The translations under genes and the position numbers were made by a program. A DNA stretch of 64,000 nucleotides from Isoperla grammatica (Eukaryota > Arthropoda > Insecta > Plecoptera > Perlodidae). Positions 49,350-61,500 of the stretch are shown piece after piece (the first letter of the stretch is position 1; each line of letters starts with the position of its first letter). The notes beneath the pieces are model-generated. The model searched no databases. It was not told where the DNA came from and saw only the letters and a program-made list of their open reading frames with translations. The stretch lies in assembly GCA_945910005.1 (NCBI GenBank), contig OX246740.1, positions 46,828,526 through 46,892,525 of the forward strand, read 5' to 3'.

Positions 49350-49587
49350 TTATTTACACAGCGCATTGTAGGTGGTATCGCACCCTGCAGTACAGTTGCT
49401 ACACCCCGCACCTATCAGGTACATCCTTGCGTCGGCAGCCTGCATCACTTTATCACCGCCAGGAGCGAAGTTGCACACGTACGTCAAAGTCACCGCCTTG
49501 TTGGGACGCTTGCAGACCGCGTAGCCACAGCCGACTGCAGTTGTGTCCGCCCATACCGCGTTCACGTAGTCCTTGGCGAACACACCC
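49350..49587 (-). CDS. CAP gene exon 4: C-terminal CAP motifs
   Basis: Encodes residues 239-317. The acceptor 'ttgttttcag|gggtgt' completes the split Lys codon. The exon carries GVFAKDYVNAVWADTTAVGCG (CAP1-type motif, with Asp where His is usual), then YVCNFAPGGD (CAP2-type motif) and a Cys-rich end, GCSNCTAGC...LCK, with an N-glycosylation sequon (NCT). TAA stop at 49352-49350. Confidence 0.92.
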
Positions 49588-52500
49588 CTGAAAACAAAGG
49601 GCGATCGTGGAGGTTATAGGCTACTAGCAAATATACTAGCAACACCAAAAGACAACAATGAAACAAATGAATTGAATCGATGGACAAACAACAAGCTGTC
49701 AAAAAATAATTTCGTCTGATTTTGGAAAACAAAACAAAACACAAAACTTTCACTTACAGCATTAAAAATTGCTACACTTGTTTTTATTTGTATGATTGCA
49801 ATTTTATTGTTTTGCCAGCTGATTATTTGTCCATCAGTTAAATTCATTTGTTCCATTGTTGTAGTCTGGATGAGACGTCAGTTGCGTGTTCCCTATTGGA
49901 CCACTTTAGGCGTGGTCACGTTCATTAGCTCATTTGTTGCTCTTTTCGGTTCACCCGTGGGGCCAAATTCTTGCCCGTAAAAAAGTCATTTTTAGCTTTT
50001 GAGGTTATCCGAGTGAAAAGACCAGGGATGGACCAACAGTCAACAAATTAATCCATATATTAAGAATTTTGGCAATTTTTATTACCACTAATATTGGTTT
50101 ACATGTTCTCTGTACGTGGGTCGGTTTGAAACGGCCTAGCACTTGTTCCGCTTTTTGTCACTTAACGTTTTTATAAGAAAAATATTTGAATGTTTGCCTT
50201 CTACTATTTTTCTTTCCACTTGCTCTTTATTTATTTTAGTTTTCCATCGTGCCTCGAAATATGTCCAACTAAAAAACCCCACCATTGCATTTTTCTATGT
50301 CTCTTCCAAGATCTTCCTCATTTTCACTCAACGATCCAAGGGATTATTTACATATAAAATAATGCATCAACTTTATTATAATTGCATGATTACCATCGCT
50401 CAGTCTCTTAACAATTTTACAGAAGTTAGAGCACGTTTGAGTGTGAATTACTTCGTCCAAGTGAAGTCTCATTGCTCTGAACAGCGAACAAGCTAGTTCT
50501 CCAACTTCCAAACTAATATCAACTGAAACGAAGGAGATCGGTGTGTGATAGCTCACCCCGGCAAACTATGGTATGTGAATCTATAGTGAGTTTGTGAACT
50601 CGCAAACTTCGACACCACGCGAAGTTCAACTTCGTGTATATATCTCTATTCGTCAAGTTTCACCACATACGTTTCATCCGTGAGACGTGAATGCCTTTGG
50701 TTATTGGTAGTTTTTGACAAGAGTTGGGTATTCGAATAGTTTTCTCTCAAGTCTTCATCGAACATATCAAGAACGAACAATATCAAGACATCCCCCCCCC
50801 CCTCTATCATCAACTCTTACCACACTAAAATAAAACAGTTTATTATATTATATAATTATATTACATCTTTATTTATAAAAATGAGTGGAACTGTTTCAAT
50901 TTTTTTATTTTTATAAAAAAATATATTTATTTGCAAAAAAAATACATTTATTGTGCCAAGGATGTTTTACTGTGGAAAGAGATAAAATCACAGCAACAGG
51001 TTTATTGTGGAATTTAACACAAGTGACATATTCGTTAACCGTGACATATAAGGTAAACTAGTTCAAAGTCATGAAGTGTCATAATAATTGTGATAAAAAT
51101 AGAGTTTCTCGCGTACTTGGTTTGTCGGCGATTTTTTGTTTTGAACAATGAGGATAAACAAGAAAAGCGATATTTTCCCTTAAGTGCTTTGGATTGTCAA
51201 ACTCGATTATCACAACACTTTTCTACTATCTCTTATTTGCTATTCTTCTTCTCTGTTTCTTACTGTTCATACACTGTTATCACGAGGGCCTTCCTCTTAA
51301 AGCGCAGTTCACACAACGTCTCAAGATCAAGAAAATGAGCGCGTCAAACCATTTCATTTTCAAACGTGTCTCTACTCCTCGCTCTCGAACACAATCAATT
51401 AGAGAGCCGTCGAGCTGGAAGTAACAATCTCTTTACCCGCGCCATGGCTTGTTTTACTATCCATCTAGTAGTTACCACCTGTTGCATGATGAGTTGTAAA
51501 ATAGGTCACATACGATGCCTTTAGCTTTGTTGTATATTATTTAGAACAGTAAAATTACAACCCTGTAAAACCATGTTATTCTCAAAATACCAACCAAACC
51601 AAACCAAATTTCAAAACCAAATTTCTAGCCAAATTATAGTAATGTCAATAATATAAACAGTAAAATACAAGACAGATAGTAGAGCTACACCGTACAGTTT
51701 CTATTTTGAGCCCAAATTAAGAAGGGAAGGAAAAAAATGTATTAAGAAAAAGAAATTAACAGCTTACACATATAACAAGTGCTATTTTTTCTTTTTAATT
51801 TATTTTGGACTATTCACTGTTCTTCACAACTCAAATATATAAAATATTTTTCTTTGCAACTCAGCTGTTCTTTACAACTCAAAAAAATTATTATACATAT
51901 ATAAAATATCTTTTTGAGTGGTTAAGAACAGTAAATATTCCAAAATAGATACAAAATAGTAGAAATTACCTGTTTTACTAGTTTTGTTTTAAATATGTAA
52001 TACGTGGTTACTAAAAAAAGTATGGAAAAGGATAGAACTTCTTTAGTCGCCTCTTACGACCAGCAGAGTCGTGTATAAACTCACTTGTACGGCGCGACGT
52101 TCTTGGAGTTAAAGTTGACGACCTTGTTGACCCAGAAGGCAATGACGTCACTCCAGCCTGTGGATGACGAGGCTGCGGTCTGAGGCCCCACGAAGACGTT
52201 CTGTCCGACTGAGAAGCGAGCGTCGGTTCGGCACTCGTCGAGTTTGTTGATCTGGCTGCTCGGAGGGCACTGGTCTGCCCACCGCTGCGCTACCGTCGCT
52301 AGTTCCTTGTCCCACGCCTGTTGCATGCAAGAGTTATAAGACATTCCTGCTGGGAGGACTAGGGCACTGGTCCGCCCACCGCTGCGCCACCGTCGCTAGT
52401 TCCTTGTCCCACGCCTGTTGCATGCAAGAGTTATAAGACATTCCTGCTAGGAGGACTAGGGCACTGGTCCGCCCACCGCTGCGCCACCGTCGCTAGTTCC

Positions 52501-55500
52501 TTGTCCCACGCCTGTTGCATGCAAGAGTTATAAGACATTCCTGCTAGGAGGACTAGGGCACTGGTCCGCCCACCGCTGCGCCACCGTCGCTAGTTCCTTG
52601 TCCCACGCCTGTTGCATGCAAGAGTTATAAGACATTCCTGCTCGGAGGACTAGGGCACTGGTCCGCCCACCGCTGCGCCACCGTCGCTAGTTCCTTGTCC
52701 CACGCCTGTTGCATGCAAGAGTTATAAGACATTCCTGCTCGGAGGACTAGGGCACTGGTCCGCCCACCGCTGCGCCACCGTCGCTAGTTCCTTGTCCCAC
52801 GCCTGTTGCATGCAAGAGTTATAAGACATTCCTGCTGGGAGGACTAGGGCATGGTCCGCCCACCGCTGCGCCACCGTCGCTAGTTCCTTGTCCCACGCCT
52901 GTTGCATGCAAGAGTTATAAGACATTCCTGCTGGGAGGACTAGGGCTTGGTCCGCCCACCGCTGCGCCACCGTCGCTAGTTCCTTGTCCCACGCCTGTTG
53001 CATGCAAGAGTTATAAGACATGCCTGCTCGGAGGACTAGGGCACTGGTCCGCCCACCGCTGCGCCACCGTCGCTAGTTCCTTGTCCCACGCCTGTTGCAT
53101 GCAAGAGTTATAAGACATGCCTGCTCGGAGGACTAGGGCACTGGTCCGCCCACCGCTGCGCCACCGTCGCTAGTTCCTTGTCCCACGCCTGTTGCATGCA
53201 AAAGTTATAAGACACCTGCTAGGAGGACTAGGGCAGTGGTCCGCCCACCGCTGCGCCACCGTCGCTAGTTCCTTGTCCCACGCCTGTTGCATGCAAGAGT
53301 TATAAGACATTCCTGCTCGGAGGACTAGGGCACTGGTCCGCCCACCGCTGCGCCACCGTCGCTAGTTCCTTTTCCCATGCCTGTTGCATGCAAGAGTTAT
53401 AAGACATTCCTGCTAGGAGGACTAGGGCACTGGTCCGCCCACCGCTGCGCCACCGTCGCTAGTTCCTTGTCCCACGCCTGTTGCATGCAAGAGTTATAAG
53501 ACATTCCTGCTCGGAGGACTAGGGCACTGGTCCGCCCACCGCTGCGCCACCGTCGCTAGTTCCTTGTCCCACGCCTGTTGCATGCAAGAGTTATAAGACA
53601 TTCCTGCTGGGAGGACTAGGGCACTGGTCCGCCCACCGCTGCGCCACCGTCGCTAGTTCCTTGTCCCACGCCTGTTGCATGCAAGAGTTATAAGACATTC
53701 CTGCTGGGAGGACTAGGGCACTGGTCCGCCCACCGCTTGCGCCACCGTCGCTAGTTCCTTGTCCCACGCCTGTTGCATGCAAGAGTTATAAGACATTCCT
53801 GCTAGGAGGACTAGGGCACTGGTCCGCCCACCGCTGCGCCACCGTCGCTAGTTCCTTGTCCCACGCCTGTTGCATGCAAGAGTTATAAGACATTCCTGCT
53901 AAGAGGACTAGGGCACTGGTCCGCCCACCGCTGCGCCACCGTCGCTAGTTCCTTGTCCCACGCCTGTTGCATGCAAGAATTATAAGACATCCCTGCTCGG
54001 AGGACTAGGGCACTGGTCCGCCCACCGCTGCGCCACCGTCGCTAGTTCCTTGTCCCATGCCTGTTGCGTGCAAGAATTATTAGGGCACTGATCCGCCCAC
54101 CGCTGCGCCATCGTCGCTAGTTCCTTGTCCCACGCCTGTTGCATGCAAGAATTATTAGGGCACTGGTCCGCCCACCGCTGCGCCACCGTCGCTAGTTCCT
54201 TGTCCCACGCCTGTTGCATGCAAGAGTTATAAGACATTCCTGCTCGGAGGACTAGGGCACTGGTCCGCCCACCGCTGCGCCACCGTCGCTAGTTCCTTGT
54301 CCCACGCCTGTTGCATGCAAGAATTATTAGGGCACTGATCCGCCCACCGCTGCGCCACCGTCGCTAGTTCCTTGTCCCACGCCTGTTGCATGCAAGAATT
54401 ATTAGGGCACTGATCCGCCCACCGCTGCGCCACCGTCGCTAGTTCCTTGTCCCACGCCTGTTGCATGCAAGAATGTTAACAATTTGTTTGCGACATTGTC
54501 ACGACACGGAGGGTCGTTACATTCCGAATACGCTATGCTATAGTGAGTATTCACGTGACGTCACATCGGCCATATTAGAGGCCACCTATAGTACTATTTT
54601 TTAAGTTTCATTTAGCTGTCAATAGATAAAGAATAATATTATTAACGGGGAAATATGACAAGTATGAAAACGTATATCCCCTGATAAAGTGTACGAACAT
54701 GATTATTGTACGCTTTTGGAAACGATTAAATGTAATCGAGACAAAAGAGTTTGTTTATGTTGATTTTAAGTAATAATAGCAAACGAAAGTTAGAGAACAG
54801 TTGAATTTGCATCAAACGCCAGCTGAAACATAGTAACAATGAACTACCAATCACATGCCATTGTGGCCTCCAATGTGGCCACCATGCGCAATAAGTGAAT
54901 ACACCCTATTATGACAGAAATGCATTTGTATTTTGATGTCATCCATCTATCCATATTATGTATGGTGGTAAATGGCTTTATAATTGTTTCAAAATACCGT
55001 TTAAATAAATATAAATTATGTGTTTTGTGGTGTCGTTTTTTTAAATCGATAAACGTATTTACATACGTAAACTAATACATGTTAAATGGCTGAAAACGTT
55101 ACTTGAAGGAAGAATATGACCATGTGGTCATTCGGTGTGCCATTCAACTATATTTTTATTTACATATTTATTTTTCTTCGGAAGGGAAGTTTTAAATGTG
55201 GTACTATTTCGGGAAGTAGGACATCTTTGATTGCCATATTGGGGTTGTATTCGCGATTTGATGCAGAATCCTAACAAGATAAAAATCATACCTACAAATG
55301 AGACAACTCGATGACCGACTTACCAAGACACGCATGTTGGCCGCCGCGGGCTGTGGCCCAGGTCTACCCCTCAGTTCCTTCCCCTCCGCCACCTTCTGTC
55401 TCTCCTTGTTGAGCGCCGCTACGATCACAGCCTGGTCCGCGTCGGACACACCACCCTCGCTGCGTACTGAGCTGACATTCTGTGCACAGACATACACGGT

Positions 55501-58500
55501 TACATGACAACTACCCCTCAGTTCCCTCCCCTCCGCCACCTTCTGTCTCTCCTTGTTGAGCGCCGCTACGATCACCGCCTGGTCCGCGTCGGACACACCG
55601 CCCTCGCTGCGCACTGAGCTGACATTCTGTGCACAGACATACACGGTTACATGACAACTACCCCTCAGTTCCTTCCCCTCCGCCACCTTCTGTCTCTCCT
55701 TGTTGAGCGCCGCTACGATCACCGCCTGGTCCGCGTCGGACACACCGCCCTCGCTGCGCACTGAGCTGACATTCTGTGCACAGACATACACGGTTACATG
55801 ACAACTACCCCTCAGTTCCCTCCCCTCCGCCACCTTCTGTCTCTCCTTGTTGAGCGCCGCTACGATCACAGCCTGGTCCGCGTCGGACACACCGCCCTCG
55901 CTGCGCACTGAGCTGACATTCTGTGCACAGACATACACGGTTACATGACAACTACCCCTCAGTTCCCTCCCCTCCGCCACCTTCTGTCTCTCCTTGTTGA
56001 GCGCCGCTACGATCACAGCCTGGTCCGCGTCGGACACACCGCCCTCGCTGCGCACTGAGCTGACATTCTGTGCACAGACATACACGGTTACATGACAACT
56101 ACCCCTCAGTTCCCTCCCCTCCGCCACCTTCTGTCTCTCCTTGTTGAGCGCCGCTACGATCACCGCCTGGTCGGACACACCGCCCTCGCTGCGTACTGAG
56201 CTGACATTCTGTGCACAGACACACACTGTGACATGACAACTACCCCTCAGTTCCCTCCCCTCCGCCACCTTCTGTCTCTCCTTGTTGAGCGCCGCTACGA
56301 TCACCGCCTGGTCCGCGTCGGACACACCGCCCTCGCTGCGCACTGAGCTGACATTCTGTGCACAGACATACACGGTTACATGACAACTACCCCTCAGTTC
56401 CCTCCCCTCCGCCACCTTCTGTCTCTCCTTGTTTAGCGCCGCTACGATCACAGCCTGGTCGGACACACCGCCCTCGCTGCGCACTGAGCTGACATTCTGT
56501 GCACAGACATACACGGTTACATGACAACTACCCCTCAGTTCCCTCCCCTCCGCCACCTTCTGTCTCTCCTTGTTGAGCGCCGCTACGATCACAGCCTGGT
56601 CCGCGTCGGACACACCGCCCTCGCTGCGCACTGAGCTGACATTCTGTGCACAGACATACACGGTTACATGACAACTACCCCTCAGTTCCCTCCCCTCCGC
56701 CACCTTCTGTCTCTCCTTGTTGAGCGCCGCTACGATCACAGCCTGGTCGGACACACCGCCCTCGCTGCGCACTGAGCTGACATTCTGTGCACAGACATAC
56801 ACGGTTACATGACAACTACCCCTCAGTTCCCTCCCCTCCGCCACCTTCTGTCTCTCCTTGTTGAGCGCCCCTACGATCACCGCCTGGTCAGCGTCGGACA
56901 CACCGCCCTCGCTGCGCACTGAGCTGACATTCTGTGCACAGACATACACGGTTACATGACAACTACCCCTCAGTTCCCTCCCCTCCGCCACCTTCTGTCT
57001 CTCCTTGTTGAGCGCCGCTACGATCACCGCCTGGTCAGCGTCGGACACACCGCCCTCGCTGCGCACTGAGCTGACATTCTGTGCACAGACACACACGGTT
57101 ACATGACAACTACCCCTCAGTTCCCTCCCCTCCGCCACCTTCTGTCTCTCCTTGTTGAGCGCCGCTACGATCACAGCCTGGTCCGCGTCGGACACACCGC
57201 CCTCGCTGCGCACTGAGCTGACATTCTGTGCACAGACATACACGGTTACATGACAACTACCCCTCAGTTCCCTCCCCTCCGCCACCTTCTGTCTCTCCTT
57301 GTTGAGCGCCGCTACGATCACAGCCTGGTCGGACACACCGCCCTCGCTGCGCACTGAGCTGACATTCTGTGCACAGACACACACGGTTACATGACAACTA
57401 CCCCTCAGTTCCCTCCCCTCCGCCACCTTCTGTCTCTCCTTGTTGAGCGCCGCTACGATCACCGCTTGGTCCGCGTCGGACACACCGCCCTCGCTGCGCA
57501 CTGAGCTGACATTCTGTGCACAGACATACACGGTTACATGACAACTACCCCTCAGTTCCCTCCCCTCCGCCACCTTCTGTCTCTCCTTGTTGAGCGCCGC
57601 TACGATCACAGCCTGGTCAGCGTCGGACACACCGCCCTCGCTGCGCACTGAGCTGACATTCTGTGCACAGACATACACGGTTACATAACAACTACCCCTC
57701 AGTTCCCTCCCCTCCGCCACCTTCTGTCTCTCCTTGTTGAGCGCCGCTACAATCACAGCCTGGTCGGACACACCGCCCTCGCTGCGCACTGAGCTGACAT
57801 TCTGTGCACAGACATACACGGTTACATGACAACTACCCCTCAGTTCCTTCCCCTCCGCCACCTTCTGTCTCTCCTTGTTGAGCGCCGCTACGATCACCGC
57901 CTGGTCCGCGTCGGACACACCGCCCTCGCTGCGCACTGAGCTGACATTCTGTGCACAGACATACACGGTTACATGACAACTACCCCTCAGTTCCCTCCCC
58001 TCCGCCACCTTCTGTCTCTCCTTGTTGAGCGCCGCTACGATCACAGCCTGGTCGGACTCACCGCCCTCGCTGCGCACTGAGCTGACATTCTGTGCACAGA
58101 CATACACGGTTACATGACAACTACCCCTCAGTTCATTCCCCTCCGCCACCTTCTGTCTCTCCTTGTTGAGCGCCGCTACGATCACAGCCTGGTCCGCGTC
58201 GGACACACCGCCCTCGCTGCGCACTGAGCTGACATTCTGTGCACAGACATACACGGTTACATGACAACTACCCCTCAGTTCCCTCCCCTCCGCCACCTTC
58301 TGTCTCTCCTTGTTGAGCGCCGCTACGATCACCGCCTGGTCAGCGTCGGACACACCGCCCTCGCTGCGCACTGAGCTGACATTCTGTGCACAGACATACA
58401 CGGTTACATGACAACTACCCCTCAGTTCCCTCCCCTCCGCCACCTTCTGTCTCTCCTTGTTGAGCGCCGCTACGATCACCGCCTGGTCGGACACACCGCC

Positions 58501-61500
58501 CTCGCTGCGCACTGAGCTGACATTCTGTGCACAGACAAACACGGTTACATGACAACTACCCCTCAGTTCCTTCCCCTCCGCCACCTTCTGTCTCTCCTTG
58601 TTGAGCGCCGCTACGATCACAGCCTGGTCGGACACAACGCCCTCGCTGCGCACTGAGCTGACATTCTGTGCACAGACACACACGGTTACATGACAACTAC
58701 CCCTCAGTTCCCTCCCCTCCGCCACCTTCTGTCTCTCCTTGTTGAGCGCCGCTACGATCACCGCCTGGTCCGCGTCGGACACACTTTCCTCGCTGCGCAC
58801 TGAGCTGACATTCTGTGCACAGACATACACGGTTACATGACAACTACCCCTCAGTTCCCTCCCCTCCGCCACCTTCTGTCTCTCCTTGTTGAGCGCCGCT
58901 ACGATCACCGCCTGGTCAGCGTCGGACACACCGCCCTCGCTGCGCACTGAGCTGACATTCTGTGCACAGACATACACGGTTACATGACAACTACCCCTCA
59001 GTTCCCTCCCCTCCGCCACCTTCTGTCTCTCCTTGTTTAGCGCCGCTACGATCACAGCCTGGTCCGCGTCGGACACACCGCCCTCGCTGCGCACTGAGCT
59101 GACATTCTGTGCACAGACATACACGGTTACATGACAACTACTCCTCAGTTCCCTCCCCTCCGCCACCTTCTGTCTCTCCTTGTTGAGCGCCGCTACGATC
59201 ACCGCCTGGTCGGACACACCGCCCTCGCTGCGCACTGAGCTGACATTCTGTGCACAGACACACACGGTTACATGACAACTACCCCTCAGTTCCCTCCCCT
59301 CCGCCACCTTCTGTCTCTCCTTGTTGAGCGCCGCTACGATCACCGCCTGGTCCGCGTCGGACACACCGCCCTCGCTGCGCACTGAGCTGACATTCTGTGC
59401 ACAGACATACACGGTTACATGACAACTACCCCTCAGTTCCCTCCCCTCCGCCACCTTCTGTCTCTCCTTGTTGAGCGCCGCTACGATCACAGCCTGGTCA
59501 GCGTCGGACACACCGCCCTCGCTGCGCACTGAGCTGACATTCTGTGCACAGACATACACGGTTACATGACAACTACCCCTCAGTTCCCTCCCCTCCGCCA
59601 CCTTCTGTCTCTCCTTGTTGAGCGCCGCTACGATCACAGCCTGGTCAGCGTCGGACACACCGCCCTCGCTGCGCACTGAGCTGACATTCTGTGCAGAGAC
59701 ATACACGGTTACATGACAACTACCCCTCAGTTCCCTCCCCTCCGCCACCTTCTGTCTCTCCTTGTTGAGCGCCGCTACGATCACAGCCTGGTCGGACACA
59801 TCGCCCTCGCTGCGCACTGAGCTGACATTCTGTGCACAGACATACACGGTTACATGACAACTACCCCTCAGTTCCCTCCCCTCCGCCACCTTCTGTCTCT
59901 CCTTGTTGAGCGCCGCTACGATCACAGCCTGGTCAGCGTCGGACACACCGCCCTCGCTGCGCACTGAGCTGACATTCTGTGCACAGACATACACGGTTAC
60001 ATGACAACTACCCCTCAGTTCCCTCCCCTCCGCCACCTTCTGTCTCTCCTTGTTGAGCGCCGCTACGATCACAGCCTGGTCGGACACATCGCCCTCGCTG
60101 CGCACTGAGCTGACATTCTGTGCACAGACATACACGGTTACATGACAACTACCCCTCAGTTCCCTCCCCTCCGCCACCTTCTGTCTCTCCTTGTTGAGCG
60201 CCGCTACGATCACAGCCTGGTCGGACACATCGCCCTCGCTGCGCACTGAGCTGACATTCTGTGCACAGACATACACGGTTACATGACAACTACCCCTCAG
60301 TTCCCTCCCCTCCGCCACCTTCTGTCTCTCCTTGTTGAGCGCCGCTACGATCACAGCCTGGTCGGACACATCGCCCTCGCTGCGCACTGAGCTGACATTC
60401 TGTGCAGAGACATACACGGTTACACGACAACTACCCCTCAGTTCCCTCCCCTCCGCCACCTTCTGTCTCTCCTTGTTGAGCGCCGCTACGATCACCGCCT
60501 GGTCGGACACACCGCCCTCGCTGCGCACTGAGCTGACATTCTGTGCACAGACATACACGGTTACACGACAACTACCCCTCAGTTCCCTCCCCTCCGCCAC
60601 CTTCTGTCTCTCCTTGTTGAGCGCCGCTACGATCACCGCCTGGTCGGCGTCGGACACACCGCCCTCGCTGCGCACTGAGCTGACATTCTGTGCACAGACA
60701 TACACGGTTACATGACAACTACCCCTCAGTTCCCTCCCCTCCGCCACCTTCTGTCTCTCCTTGTTGAGCGCCGCTACGATCACCGCCTGGTCGGCGTCGG
60801 ACACATCGCCCTCGCTGCGCACTGAGCTGACATTCTGTGCACAGACATACACGGTTACACGACAACTACCCCTCAGTTCCCTCCCCTCCGCCACCTTCTG
60901 TCTCTCCTTGTTGAGCGCCGCTACGATCACCGCCTGGTCGGCGTCGGACACACCGCCCTCGCTGCGCACTGAGCTGACATTCTGTGCACAGACATACACG
61001 GTTACACGACAACTACCCCTCAGTTCCCTCCCCTCCGCCACCTTCTGTCTCTCCTTGTTGAGCGCCGCTACGATCACCGCCTGGTCGGCGTCGGACACAC
61101 CGCCCTCGCTGCGCACTGAGCTGACATTCTGTGCACAGACATACACGGTTACATGACAACTACCCCTCAGTTCCCTCCCCTCCGCCACCTTCTGTCTCTC
61201 CTTGTTGAGCGCCGCTACGATCACCGCCTGGTCGGCGTCGGACACATCGCCCTCGCTGCGCACTGAGCTGACATTCTGTGCACAGACATACACGGTTACA
61301 CGACAACTACCCCTCAGTTCCCTCCCCTCCGCCACCTTCTGTCTCTCCTTGTTGAGCGCCGCTACGATCACCGCCTGGTCGGCGTCGGACACACCGCCCT
61401 CGCTGCGCACTGAGCTGACATTCTGTGCACAGACATACACGGTTACACGACAACTACCCCTCAGTTCCCTCCCCTCCGCCACCTTCTGTCTCTCCTTGTT

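Noticed and set aside
49179..49619. Plus-strand frame of 146 codons across CAP exon 4
   Set aside because: It is the antisense of a GC-rich exon plus a SINE head and MITE end. The minus reading has CAP motifs and exact splice phases.
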